Translations under genes and position numbers: made by a program
Notes under the pieces: model-generated
The model's input: only the letters and a program-made list of their open reading frames with translations
Told to the model about the DNA's origin: nothing
The model's database searches: none
NCBI GenBank assembly: GCA_964601275.1
Contig: CAZRMV010000001.1
Location: 62,001-126,000, forward strand
Length of the DNA stretch: 64,000 nt
Source: JAOZPE01 sp964601275
GTDB taxonomy: Bacteria; Krumholzibacteriota; Krumholzibacteriia; JAJRXK01
Direction: 5' to 3'
Shown here: positions 27,458 through 36,040 of the stretch, piece after piece
Layout of the letters: the number at the start of each line of letters is the position of its first letter
How positions within the stretch are numbered: position 1 is the first letter of the stretch

Positions 27458-28351
27458 ATGTCCTCCTCTGTTCGGGGGATCCTGGCCGAAGGCTGGCACA
27501 CCGAGGAGGACTTCGGCGCGGTGCGCCTCGGCCTGAAGATCGACGAGGTCCTCCACGAGGAGACTTCGCCCTACCAGGAGATCGCGGTCTACCAGAGCGG
27601 TTTCTTCGGGCGCGTCCTGGTCCTGGACGGGCTGGTCATGCTCACCGAGCGCGACGAGTTCGTGTACCACGAGATGCTCATCCACGTGCCCCTTCTCAGC
27701 ATGGAAGACCCGCGCCGGGTGCTGGTGATCGGCGGGGGCGACCTGGGCTGTGTGCGCGAGATCCTCAAGCACGAGAGCGTCGAGCAGGTGGTGCTGTGCG
27801 AGATCGACGAACGGGTCACCCGGGTCTGCCAGGAGTTCTTTCCCTGGGCCGAGACGGCCCTGGGCGACCGGCGGCTGAAGACCGTCTTTGACGACGGGGT
27901 GGCCTATGTCCGGAACCATCCGGAGGCCTTCGACCTGGTGGTCATCGACAGCACCGACCCGGTCGGCCCGGCGGTGGGCTTGTTCCTGCGCGAGTTCTAC
28001 CAAGAGGCCGCGGCCGGTCTGAAACCCGGCGGCGTGCTGACCGCCCAGACCGAGTCGCCGCACTACAGTCCCCGCCTGGTGGGGAAGATCTACACCGAAC
28101 TGCGGGCGGCGTTCAGCGAGGTCCACGCCTACCTGGGCTTCATTCCCACCTATCCCAGCGGATGCTGGAGCTGGGCCTGGGCGAGCAACCACCGCCGCCG
28201 CGGCGATTTCTTCGACCGCGCGCGGGCCGAGCGCATCGCCGGATCGTGCCGCTACTACACCCCCCGGTTGCAGGAGGCGGCCTTCGTCTTGCCCGCGTTC
28301 GTCCGGGAGGCGGTGGAAGGAACGTCCCCCTCGCCATCGGACGGCCGCTGA
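27458..28351 (+). CDS. speE: Spermidine synthase (polyamine aminopropyltransferase)
   Basis: The protein has 297 residues from ATG 27458 (GAGG five bases upstream). A TTG at 27395 with GGAGG nine bases before it would add 21 residues; the shorter form fits the usual family N-terminus, in which W-x-T-E comes within the first ~15 residues. Motifs are LDGLVMLTERDEFVYHEMLIH, IGGGDLG (usually GGGDGG, here with Leu), EIDERV, DDGVAYV and IDSTDPVGPA with the catalytic Asp. The C-terminal RYYTPRLQEAAFVLPAF is typical. It transfers aminopropyl from decarboxylated SAM to putrescine (or another amine) and is in an operon with speD. Confidence 0.92.
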   Translation: MSSSVRGILAEGWHTEEDFGAVRLGLKIDEVLHEETSPYQEIAVYQSGFFGRVLVLDGLVMLTERDEFVYHEMLIHVPLLSMEDPRRVLVIGGGDLGCVREILKHESVEQVVLCEIDERVTRVCQEFFPWAETALGDRRLKTVFDDGVAYVRNHPEAFDLVVIDSTDPVGPAVGLFLREFYQEAAAGLKPGGVLTAQTESPHYSPRLVGKIYTELRAAFSEVHAYLGFIPTYPSGCWSWAWASNHRRRGDFFDRARAERIAGSCRYYTPRLQEAAFVLPAFVREAVEGTSPSPSDGR

Positions 28352-28398
28352 GACCTCCCGTCGTCCTCGGCGGCCGGCCGCGCCCCGGCCCGGGTTTC

Positions 28399-30279
28399 TC
28401 AGTGGATGTATCCCAGCGCCCGCAGGTTGCGCTGCAATTCCTCGGGAAGATGATCGGGGTCGATGCGCGGTGAGGTGGAAAACACCGCCTGGCCGAAGTC
28501 CTTCCACTCGAGCTCGAGGGGAAGACGCGATCCCGACGAAGGCTTGGGCCACAGGACCTGGAGTTTCCGCTGCGTGCCCACCGCGATCAGCCACTGCGCC
28601 TCGCGGTCTCCCAGCAGGTAGAGTTCTCCCCCCGGCAACGGCCGCCACGCCACGGTTCCTCCCCGGCGCAAGCGGAAGCGCCGGGGAGCGGGACCCGGCC
28701 GCAGGTAGGCCTCGTGGAGACCCTTGCGGCAGACGATGCGGAGGGGAGGGGCCACCCCCTCGCCCCGGTAGCGGAGGTGCAAGCCCCGCGCGGTGCGGTC
28801 CGACCAGGCCCGGATCTTCTCCTGGAGGCGGGCCTGCCGGCGGTCGGGGCCTTGCGGCGCCGGGCCTTCCGATGGTTTCCCCGTTCCCGGGGTGGAGCCC
28901 TCCGTGGGCGCCCGTGCCGCGGATCCGCTTCCGGGGTCGCTCAGCCACACCGCCAGGGTCTCGGCCGGATCGGTCTGCAAATCCCAGCTCACCCAGCCGG
29001 CCCGGGGCATGTCCCGCCACTCCACCTTGAGGCGGTCCTGCACCAGGGCGGTGCCGCCGCGTCCGTCCAACTGGTAGCTGGCCCACCGGAGCGGGGGGAT
29101 CAGATGACCCGGTCGCGGAAGATTCGCGCGGATCTCCTTCTCGCCCAGCCCCAGCAAGCCCGCGTTGTAGGCGGCCAGGGCCTTCCAGCGACGGCTCAGG
29201 TGCGGGCCGATGAGATCGGCCAGGGCGTGGGTGGGAAACTCCCGCTTGGCCAGGCGCTCGAGTTCGCGGCGGAACGGTCCCCGGCGTCCTCCCGGCGGCC
29301 GGATGATCAAGGGCACGTGCAGCAGGTTCTCGTGCAGGGAATTGCCGTGCCCGTACCGCCCGTGCTCCCAGAACTCCTCGCCATGGTCGCTCAGCAGGAC
29401 GATCCAGCTGTTCTCGTACAGCCCGTGGTCCTTGAGCGCCTGGAGGAAGCGCCCGAAGCTGTCATCGTTCTGCAGGATCTCCTGGTCGTACTGATCGATG
29501 GTGACCGCCGCCTGCTCCCGGTGCTTCTCGTCGGCGCGGGCGGCCAGTTCGTACTCGAGACTGTCCGGGAAATCCACCTGGAATCGCGGCAGGGGCTCGT
29601 AGGGAAAGTGCGGATCCATGGTGTGCAGGTAGTGGAAGAGCGGGCCCTCAACCTCCTGGTCGAGGAAGGGCAGCCAATCCTCGTGCGCCTGATCCGATCG
29701 CAGGTAGGTGGCGTCGCCGCGGGTCACCACGTCGAAGAAGTCGAAGCCCTGGTGGAAGCCGAAGGTGGTGGTGATGTTCTGGTTGGTGACCACCGCCACC
29801 GTCCGGTACCCCAGTTCCTGCATCGCCTCGGGCCAGGTGCGGAAGGCAAGCGGCAGCACGCCGGCCCGACCGCGGACCCCGTGGAGCCTCGGCGTCAGGC
29901 CGGTGAAGAGCCCGGCGACCGCCGGGCGGGTCCACGGCGCGGCGGTGACTGCGCGGGAGAAGAGGAAGGCATCGTCGGCGAAGGCGTCGATATGGGGGGA
30001 GATGTTCCGCGGATAGCCGTAGCAACCCAGGTGATCGGGGCGCAGCGTGTCGATCAGGTAGACGAAGACAGGATCGACCGGAGTGTCGGGGGCGCGGTTT
30101 CCGCAGCCCTCCAGGAGCGGTGTGAGAACACCGACCAGCAGGAACGGCACGAAAAGACCGACCCGCACAAGCGGCGCGAGGGCGAACCTTCCACCCAGCA
30201 GAAGCGCCACGAAGGTAGACCTTCCCCCCTTCAACCGCGGCATCGGCCGGGAAAGGATGCGGTGCCTGGATCGTCTCAT
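28399..30279 (-). CDS. Sulfatase-fold membrane-anchored hydrolase/transferase
   Basis: The 626-residue protein has an N-terminal hydrophobic segment ending LLEGC, a possible lipobox. The alkaline phosphatase/sulfatase domain (about 65-420) shows YLIDTLRPDHLGCYGYP (metal site), APWTRPAVAGLFTG (nucleophile loop) and LLSDHGEEFWEHG...HGNSLHE (metal ligands). The nucleophile loop has Thr where aryl-sulfatases have the formylglycine Cys/Ser. That is as in phosphoglycerol or phosphoethanolamine transferases, so it may transfer or cleave a phospho-group at the envelope. A basic C-terminal region (430-626) is of unknown type. The start is ATG 30279; the stop of the upstream DASS gene overlaps it. Confidence 0.75.
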   Translation of the reverse strand: MRRSRHRILSRPMPRLKGGRSTFVALLLGGRFALAPLVRVGLFVPFLLVGVLTPLLEGCGNRAPDTPVDPVFVYLIDTLRPDHLGCYGYPRNISPHIDAFADDAFLFSRAVTAAPWTRPAVAGLFTGLTPRLHGVRGRAGVLPLAFRTWPEAMQELGYRTVAVVTNQNITTTFGFHQGFDFFDVVTRGDATYLRSDQAHEDWLPFLDQEVEGPLFHYLHTMDPHFPYEPLPRFQVDFPDSLEYELAARADEKHREQAAVTIDQYDQEILQNDDSFGRFLQALKDHGLYENSWIVLLSDHGEEFWEHGRYGHGNSLHENLLHVPLIIRPPGGRRGPFRRELERLAKREFPTHALADLIGPHLSRRWKALAAYNAGLLGLGEKEIRANLPRPGHLIPPLRWASYQLDGRGGTALVQDRLKVEWRDMPRAGWVSWDLQTDPAETLAVWLSDPGSGSAARAPTEGSTPGTGKPSEGPAPQGPDRRQARLQEKIRAWSDRTARGLHLRYRGEGVAPPLRIVCRKGLHEAYLRPGPAPRRFRLRRGGTVAWRPLPGGELYLLGDREAQWLIAVGTQRKLQVLWPKPSSGSRLPLELEWKDFGQAVFSTSPRIDPDHLPEELQRNLRALGYIH

Positions 30280-31898
30280 CGCGCTCCCGGTCCCAACACG
30301 ATCGGCCCCAGGAGGTAGCAGTAGAGGGTCACCACCACCACGCCGATGAGGTTGAGGATCAGGCCGACCCGGGCCATCTGCCGGATGGTGATCCATCCGC
30401 TGCCGAAGACGATGGCGTTGGGCGGGGTCGCCACCGGAAGCATGAAGGCCAACGAGGCCGAGAGCGCCGCCGGCACCATGAGCAGCAAGGGGGGCGCCTT
30501 CAACGAAACCGCGACCGCGGCGAGGATGGGCATGAGCAGGGTGCTCGTGGCGGTGTTGGAAGTGACCTCGGTCATCATCATCGTCACCAGGCTGGTGAGC
30601 ATCATGATCAGCGGCAGGGGAAGACCGCCGAGTCCGGACAGGTGGTTGCCGATCCACTGGGCGAGTCCGCTCTGGTGGAATCCGTCGGCCAGGGCGAAAC
30701 CGCCTCCGAAGAGCAGGAGTATACCCCATGGAGCCTTCCGGCGGATGCTCGGGAAATCGAGCAGCGCGACCGCGTGTTCTTCCCCGGGGGACTTCGCGCG
30801 CAGCATGGTGAGCAGGATCCCCACCCCGATGGCGACGGTGGTGTCGTGGAGATACCCGGGTTCCGCGAAGAGCTGGGACCAGCCGGGAACGGTGAACGCG
30901 CCGAGCACCAGGGGTTTGCGCGTCAACCACAACGCGACCGCCAGGAGAAAACAGGCCAGCACCTGCTTCTCGCCGCTGCTCATCGGACCCAGGCGGGCCC
31001 GTTGTTCGCGGAGGATCTCGCGGCCGCCTTCCCCCAGGCTCGAGGCGGGAAGGCTCCCGTGCGGTCCGAAGTGCATCAGCACGAAGTAGGCGGCCAGGAG
31101 CATGGTGAGCGAGATGGGCACGCCCAGCAGCATCCAGCGTCCGAAGGTGATCTCGGGAAGATCGGGGAAGAGGGTGTGCGCCTGTCCGGCCAGCACGATG
31201 TTCGGGGGCGTTCCCACCAGCGTCGCCAGGCCTCCCACGCCCGCGCCGAAGGCGAGCGCCAGCATCAGGGCCGCGCCCAGGTTCTTCTGCACCGCGTCGG
31301 CGCCCGCCGGTCCCTGCTCTTCGCCCGCGCGCTCGGCCAGGGTCCGCACCACCGCCATCGCGATGGGCAGCAGCATCAAGGTGGTGGCGGTGTTGGAGAT
31401 CCACGCGGAGAGGAAGGCCGAGGAGAGGAGGAAGCCCAGCAGCAGGCGCCGCGGCCGGGTTCCGACCCGGGCCACCAACCCGAGGGCGAGACGGCGGTGG
31501 AGATTCCACCGTTCCATGGCGATGGCGATCATGAACCCGCCCAGGAACAGGAAGACCAGGTGGTTGCCGTAGTTCAGCGAGGTCTTTCCGCTGGGGAGGA
31601 TGCCCAGGGCCGGGTAGAGGACCAAGGGAAGCAGCGCGGTGACCGCGAGGGGAAGCGCTTCACTGATCCACCAGAAGGCCATGAGCAGGGCGATCGCGGC
31701 CATGTGCCAGCCCGCCGGGGAAAGCCCATGGGGGGCCGGCAAGAGCAGAAGGACGAGGAATCCGGCGATCCCACCCAGGACGAAGCCGGGGTGGCCGAAA
31801 CCCGGCTCACGCGTCCCGGGACCGCCCGGAACCGCGCCGCCGCCCGGACTTCCGTGGTCCGGGGCGGAGTTCGCCGGGGGAGGGAAGAAGGAAGGCAT
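30276..31898 (-). CDS. DASS/SLC13-family sodium:carboxylate (or sulfate) symporter
   Basis: The 540-residue protein has about 11-13 helices. The two Ser-Asn-Thr substrate/sodium motifs of the divalent anion:sodium symporters are present in SAWISNTATTLMLLPIA and TEVTSNTATSTLLMPI. Near the N-terminus WWISEALPLAVTALLPLVLYP and GNHLVFLFLGGFMIA are also standard. Likely imports C4-dicarboxylates, citrate or sulfate. It overlaps the start of the sulfatase-fold gene by four bases, so the two form a minus-strand operon. A Pro/Gly-rich N-terminal ~35 residues is unusual and the real start could be a little further in. Confidence 0.88.
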   Translation of the reverse strand: MPSFFPPPANSAPDHGSPGGGAVPGGPGTREPGFGHPGFVLGGIAGFLVLLLLPAPHGLSPAGWHMAAIALLMAFWWISEALPLAVTALLPLVLYPALGILPSGKTSLNYGNHLVFLFLGGFMIAIAMERWNLHRRLALGLVARVGTRPRRLLLGFLLSSAFLSAWISNTATTLMLLPIAMAVVRTLAERAGEEQGPAGADAVQKNLGAALMLALAFGAGVGGLATLVGTPPNIVLAGQAHTLFPDLPEITFGRWMLLGVPISLTMLLAAYFVLMHFGPHGSLPASSLGEGGREILREQRARLGPMSSGEKQVLACFLLAVALWLTRKPLVLGAFTVPGWSQLFAEPGYLHDTTVAIGVGILLTMLRAKSPGEEHAVALLDFPSIRRKAPWGILLLFGGGFALADGFHQSGLAQWIGNHLSGLGGLPLPLIMMLTSLVTMMMTEVTSNTATSTLLMPILAAVAVSLKAPPLLLMVPAALSASLAFMLPVATPPNAIVFGSGWITIRQMARVGLILNLIGVVVVTLYCYLLGPIVLGPGAR

Positions 31899-32007
31899 GG
31901 CGGGCCCAGCCTAGATCCCCCGCCCGGAGGGGGTCAAGGACCGGCGGGCGCTGAAGGACGGGCCTTGGGTGGGTTCGGCGGCCCGGACCGGCCTGGCCCC
32001 ATCCTCC

Positions 32008-32036
32008 TTGTTTCGGGGAACCCGACGTGCTATGAT
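32008..32036 (+). promoter_or_regulatory. Sigma70-type promoter upstream of the exported-protein genes
   Basis: TTGTTT (32008-32013), a 17-base spacer, then TATGAT (32031-32036). It lies in the 330-base divergent interval (31899-32228) and predicts a ~185-base untranslated leader before ATG 32229. I see no gene in the rest of that interval. Confidence 0.65.
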
Positions 32037-32228
32037 TTTCCCAACCCAGGCACCCGCCGGTACCGCATCTCCCTCGCGTGCTCCCGGTGGAATCCCGAGC
32101 GGATGTGCGGGCCCCCTCCCTCGCCCGGCGTCCTCTGAGGAGGGTGTGTCTCTACGGAAGCGCGTCTTGGGCGGGCTTCCCACGGATACCCATCCAATGA
32201 TCATCAACGATCCAGGAGGATTCTTGGC

Positions 32229-32735
32229 ATGCGTCGTTATGCAATGATCAGCTTGGCCCTGATGGGCATGCTCCTCGCCGCGTCGGCGGCCTGGGCCCAG
32301 GTCGATGTCGATTTGGCCTTCTCTCCCGACGCGGTCGCCCCGGGCGACGAAGTGACCGTCTTCTTCTCCATCGCCAATCTCGGTGATGAGGCGGTTCTCG
32401 CCGATGTCCAGGTGGACATCACCTTCGGCGACATGACACTTCCCACCTTGTTGGGGAAGATGCCTCTGCCGGCCGGATACGAGAACAGCCAGGAGATGAC
32501 CTTCGTCGTTCCGCCGCTTCCCTACAGCGGCGATCTCACGGTCACGGTCACGGTGACCGCGGGCCAGTTCAGTGACACCGCCACCGACACCATCACGATC
32601 CTTCCCGGGACGCTGAGTGTCGGCAACCAGGGCGTGCAGGAGTTCGGACGTCAACTGCTCGACGGGATGGGCGCGAACGCGACCGTCCCCGCCGAGGCTC
32701 AGAGCATCGGCCAGTTGAAGTCCAGCTTCCGTTGA
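32229..32735 (+). CDS. Exported CARDB-like domain protein
   Basis: The 168-residue protein has a clear signal peptide (MRRYAMISLALMGMLLAASAAWA|Q). A single Ig-like domain resembling CARDB follows (LAFSPDAVAPGDEVTVFFSIANLGDEA..., ...LTVTVTVTAGQFSDTATDTI). The last ~45 residues are polar. AGGAGG at 32214-32219 lies nine bases before the ATG. A strong promoter upstream and a 13-bp hairpin downstream suggest it is transcribed strongly and partly on its own. Such domains are structural or adhesive; the specific role is unknown. Confidence 0.75.
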   Translation: MRRYAMISLALMGMLLAASAAWAQVDVDLAFSPDAVAPGDEVTVFFSIANLGDEAVLADVQVDITFGDMTLPTLLGKMPLPAGYENSQEMTFVVPPLPYSGDLTVTVTVTAGQFSDTATDTITILPGTLSVGNQGVQEFGRQLLDGMGANATVPAEAQSIGQLKSSFR

Positions 32736-32758
32736 GCCTCCAGGTGATGGGCTGAAAA

Positions 32759-32788
32759 GGGTGGGAGCCGCGCGAGCGGTTCCCACCC
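32759..32788. terminator. 13-bp intercistronic stem-loop
   Basis: GGGTGGGAGCCGC (32759-32771), loop GCGA, GCGGTTCCCACCC (32776-32788), with one G-U pair in RNA. It lies between two exported-protein genes. On the plus strand no T-run follows, so it may stabilise or attenuate the transcript. On the minus strand it is followed by TTTTC and would be a good intrinsic terminator, but no minus-strand gene ends here. Confidence 0.5.
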
Positions 32789-32839
32789 CATCTCGCCATG
32801 CATCCCGTAGCTCGACACCCCATCTGGAGGCGGAACCCC

Positions 32840-34462
32840 ATGAAGGCCCTTCTCGTTCTCGCCGCTCTTCTGACCCTGTCCTGGACGCCCTGGGCGGAAG
32901 CGGCTCCCTTCGTCCTGCAGAAGCACTATCTCGGCGAGCAGCTTCTCGACCAGTACGGTTTCTCGGTCTCCTCGGCCGGAGACGTCGACGGCGACGGCTT
33001 CGACGACTATCTCGTCGGAGCCAACGTCAACGACGAACTCGTGACCAGTGGAGGCAAGGTCTACCTCTACCGCGGCGGGGTGGTCCTTCCCGACAGCACT
33101 CTCTTCACCTTCGCCGGCGACCGCCAGAGGGAATACCTGGGGGGGTGTGTCGCCGGGGCCGGCGACCTCAACGGGGACGGTCTGGCCGATTGGGCGGTCG
33201 GTGCGCCCGGCCCGGGAGTGACCGGAACCCTGCCCGGCCGGGTCTTCGTCTTCCTGGGAAGCGATCCGATCGACATGGTGCCCGATTTCATCCTGGAGGG
33301 AGTGACCCCCGGGGGACAGTTCGGCGCGGCCCTGGCGATGGACGGCGACCTGAACGGCGACGGCTACGACGATCTCGCGGTGGGGGCTCCCCGCGACAGC
33401 TCCGGAGTGGTCTATCTCTTCTTCGGAGGAGCGGGTTTCACCCCCGTCGCCGGCGACACCCTCTTCGCCCGCGCGGTCGATCAGCGCTTCGGCAAGGCCT
33501 TGTGCTATTGGAAGGGCCAAGGGGATGCGGGCGCCGACGGGCTGGTGGTGGGTGCGCCGCGCTCCTCGGACGCGGCGACCTGGGCTGGCGCGGCCCTGCT
33601 CTACCGAGGGGGTCCGGCTTTCGACCGCCAAGCAGATCTGGTCATCGGAGGCCGGTCGGCCGGGGACGCCCTGGCCTCGGCCCTGGACGGTTCGACCGAC
33701 CTGGACGGGGATGGCGCGGCGGACCTGTTGGTGGGCGCGCCCCACGCCGACGTCGGGCTGTCTGCGGACGCCGGGAAGGCCTACCTCTTCTCCGCAGCTC
33801 CGCTGGATACCACCTTCGACCGGAGCTGGGCGGGAAGCTGGGACGGGGGCCGTTTCGGCTCGTCGGTCGCGGCCGGATTCCACTGGGACGACGACGCGAG
33901 CCCGGATCTGGTGGTGGGAGCCCCCTATGCCGGGACGCCGACGACCGAGGAGGGGGCGATCTATGTCTTCGCGGGTGGGGTGGCCCCTCCTTCGGCTCCT
34001 TTGGACAGCCTGATGGGACCGGTTTCGAGTTCCCACCTCGGGATCTCCTGCGCGGACGCGGGGGATATCCAACACGACGGCAGAAGTGCTATGATTGCCG
34101 GAGGATACAACGGGGGGGATACGGGAAGGGCGCTGCTCTTTTCCGCCCCGGGGCGCGGCACGCCGGCCCCGTCACCACGGACGCGGTTCGCGCGGTTGTC
34201 CCGTCCCTGGCCGAACCCGTTCAACCCACGGGTACAGTTCCGGCTCGAACTGCCCCAGACGGGAGCATGGACGATCGAGGTCTTCGACCAGCGCGGCCGC
34301 AAGGTGGACCGCCTGTACGATGGACGACTCCAGGCCGGGCCCCATGTCTTCGTCTGGGATGGACGGAGCGCGCAGGGGTTCGAAGTTCCCTCGGGCGTCT
34401 ACCATCTGCGGGCCCGCGGCAGACAGGAAGAGCTCGTGCAGACGATGACCCTCATCCGCTGA
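32840..34462 (+). CDS. Exported FG-GAP/integrin-like beta-propeller protein with FlgD/T9SS-like C-terminal domain
   Basis: The 540-residue protein has a signal peptide (MKALLVLAALLTLSWTPWAEA). Several FG-GAP repeats follow, marked by GDVDGDGFDDYLVGA, GDLNGDGLADWAVGAP, GDLNGDGYDDLAVGAP and DLDGDGAADLLVGAP; each D-x-D-x-D-G loop is a calcium site in the family. The C-terminal ~85 residues begin RPWPNPFNPRVQFRLELP and end VPSGVYHLRARG...TLIR, the FlgD-like/T9SS-associated module. GGAGG at 32826-32830 supports ATG 32840. Likely a secreted or surface-displayed protein. Confidence 0.85.
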   Translation: MKALLVLAALLTLSWTPWAEAAPFVLQKHYLGEQLLDQYGFSVSSAGDVDGDGFDDYLVGANVNDELVTSGGKVYLYRGGVVLPDSTLFTFAGDRQREYLGGCVAGAGDLNGDGLADWAVGAPGPGVTGTLPGRVFVFLGSDPIDMVPDFILEGVTPGGQFGAALAMDGDLNGDGYDDLAVGAPRDSSGVVYLFFGGAGFTPVAGDTLFARAVDQRFGKALCYWKGQGDAGADGLVVGAPRSSDAATWAGAALLYRGGPAFDRQADLVIGGRSAGDALASALDGSTDLDGDGAADLLVGAPHADVGLSADAGKAYLFSAAPLDTTFDRSWAGSWDGGRFGSSVAAGFHWDDDASPDLVVGAPYAGTPTTEEGAIYVFAGGVAPPSAPLDSLMGPVSSSHLGISCADAGDIQHDGRSAMIAGGYNGGDTGRALLFSAPGRGTPAPSPRTRFARLSRPWPNPFNPRVQFRLELPQTGAWTIEVFDQRGRKVDRLYDGRLQAGPHVFVWDGRSAQGFEVPSGVYHLRARGRQEELVQTMTLIR

Positions 34463-34490
34463 ACGGAACCTCAGCAGGAGAAACCCAGGC

Positions 34491-35852
34491 ATGCGGATCC
34501 CGTCCACCATCCTTCGACTGTCGATCGTCGTCGCCTTCGTCGGCGCGCTGCTCGCCGGGTGCGCCGACGGCGGATCTCCCACCGCGCCCTCGACGCCGCC
34601 GGTGACGGGTGCCGCGGCGACCGACCCCGCCGTGGGATCGTCTCAGCCGGTGCCCGGGGGAGACGGTGTTCCGGGGACTCCGCGCGGGGAGGATGCCGTC
34701 CTGGGTGGCAACTCCTTTTCCACGATGGACTACGGCCGCTGGCTGATCCGGGTACAGGACACCGCGATCATCCAGGATCTTCTCGATCAATACGGCTTCC
34801 TGCTGGGGGAATTGGCCGCGGACCTGCACCTGTTCACCGTGATCATCCCCGCGCTGCCGCCGGAGTTCCTGAGCGACCCGCGGATCGTGGCCATCCAGCC
34901 GGATGAGCCCACCGCGCTCAGCATGCCTCAGGAGATGCTCATGGGATTCAACGAGGGCGGTTGGGACGAGGGCGCCTATCCCGCCCAGGATGCCCTTTCC
35001 GGTCTCCACCTGGCGCGGGTCCACACCATGGCCCGGGGAAAGGGAATCACCGTCGCGGTCTTGGACACCGGGGTGGACCTGCTCCACCCGCATCTGGCGG
35101 GCCGCATCGTCGACCAGCCGAGCCCCGATCTGCCCCCGCCGATGGAGATCGCGAACCACCTGGACGATGACGGGGACGGCCTCGTGGACGAGGCCTTCGG
35201 CCACGGAACCCACGTGGCGGGGACGATCGCCACCGTGGCGCCCGATGCGAAGATCCTTCCCTTGAAGGTGATGAACGACGACGGCGTGGGCACCAGCATG
35301 GACCTGGCGATCGGCCTGTCCTACGCCCTGCAGGCCGGGGCGCAGGTGGTGAACCTGAGCCTGGCCTTGAGCGACACATCCGCGGTGATCGCCGGCTTGT
35401 TGCAAGACCTGGAAGATGCCGGGGTGGAAGTCGTCGCCGCCGCGGGCAATACCGGGGCGGGCGTGCTCTTCCCCGCCAGTCACCCCACGGTGGTTTCCGC
35501 CGCCGCGGTGACGACGACCGGGGAGTTGGCGACTTTCTCCGCCCGGGGCACGGTCGATCTGGGAGCGCCCGGAGTGCAGGTGGTTTCGTCCTACCCGGGT
35601 GGCGGAACCGCGATGGCCAGCGGAACCTCCATGGCCGCGGCGGTGGTCAGCGGGACGGTGGCCCTCTTGCGCGGACAGAGCAAGGTCGGACCGGTGGTTC
35701 CCTGGATGCCGCCGCTTGCCGCCAGCGCGGTCGATGTGCAGCCCGCCGGCGGAATCATCTACGGGGAAGTGGCGCCCCTGGCCGCGCTGAAGCTGAGTCT
35801 CGAGCGGCGTGGCATTCCCTGGCTCCAGGAGTCGACGCTGGGCACCCGCTGA
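34491..35852 (+). CDS. S8 (subtilisin-like) serine protease lipoprotein
   Basis: The 453-residue protein begins with a lipoprotein signal (IVVAFVGALLAGC|ADGG). After a ~140-residue N-terminal part, which may be an inhibitor-like prodomain, comes the S8 domain with the full triad: Asp in VAVLDTGVDLLHP, His in GHGTHVAGTIATVAPDA, and Ser in SGTSMAAAVVSGTVALL. The oxyanion-region Asn lies in AAAGNTGAG. It follows the FG-GAP protein by 28 bases, so the two are probably co-expressed on the cell surface. Predicted to be an active, membrane-tethered extracytoplasmic protease. Confidence 0.88.
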   Translation: MRIPSTILRLSIVVAFVGALLAGCADGGSPTAPSTPPVTGAAATDPAVGSSQPVPGGDGVPGTPRGEDAVLGGNSFSTMDYGRWLIRVQDTAIIQDLLDQYGFLLGELAADLHLFTVIIPALPPEFLSDPRIVAIQPDEPTALSMPQEMLMGFNEGGWDEGAYPAQDALSGLHLARVHTMARGKGITVAVLDTGVDLLHPHLAGRIVDQPSPDLPPPMEIANHLDDDGDGLVDEAFGHGTHVAGTIATVAPDAKILPLKVMNDDGVGTSMDLAIGLSYALQAGAQVVNLSLALSDTSAVIAGLLQDLEDAGVEVVAAAGNTGAGVLFPASHPTVVSAAAVTTTGELATFSARGTVDLGAPGVQVVSSYPGGGTAMASGTSMAAAVVSGTVALLRGQSKVGPVVPWMPPLAASAVDVQPAGGIIYGEVAPLAALKLSLERRGIPWLQESTLGTR

Positions 35853-35920
35853 AGGATCCCCTGCCGGCCGCTCCGAAGATTCTCCCGGGGAACCTTCCGG
35901 AATCATTGCACCCCATGGGC

Positions 35921-35945
35921 CCGGACCGGCCATCGCCCGGTCCGG
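35921..35945 (+). terminator. Stem-loop after the subtilisin gene
   Basis: A perfect 9-bp inverted repeat: CCGGACCGG, a 7-base loop, CCGGTCCGG. It lies 69 bases after the protease stop and 30 bases before a -10 element. A T-run is lacking (ttgcgctggtc follows), so it is at best a weak intrinsic terminator separating the two transcription units. Confidence 0.45.
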
Positions 35946-35971
35946 TTGCGCTGGTCTGATTCGTGCAGTGT

Positions 35972-35980
35972 TGCTAAGAT
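35972..35980 (+). promoter_or_regulatory. Extended -10 promoter element for the polysaccharide operon
   Basis: TGCTAAGAT: a TGn extension directly before TAAGAT (35975-35980). No good -35 box lies 16-18 bases upstream, which an extended -10 can tolerate. Transcription would start near 35987, which favours GTG 36041 over GTG 35993 as the first start codon. Confidence 0.45.
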
Positions 35981-36040
35981 CTTCCGGTCCACGTGGTTCC
36001 CGTGGAAAGCCTGCATCCTTCCAGCGCCGGGTCGCCCATC

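Noticed and set aside
28352..28398. Possible bidirectional terminator between speE and the sulfatase-fold gene
   Set aside because: Only a 6-bp GC stem with a short TTT; not better than chance in a GC-rich convergent gap.
31969..32247. Plus-strand frame covering the promoter before 32229
   Set aside because: Its only ATG lies inside the -10 box and the translation has no protein-like features.
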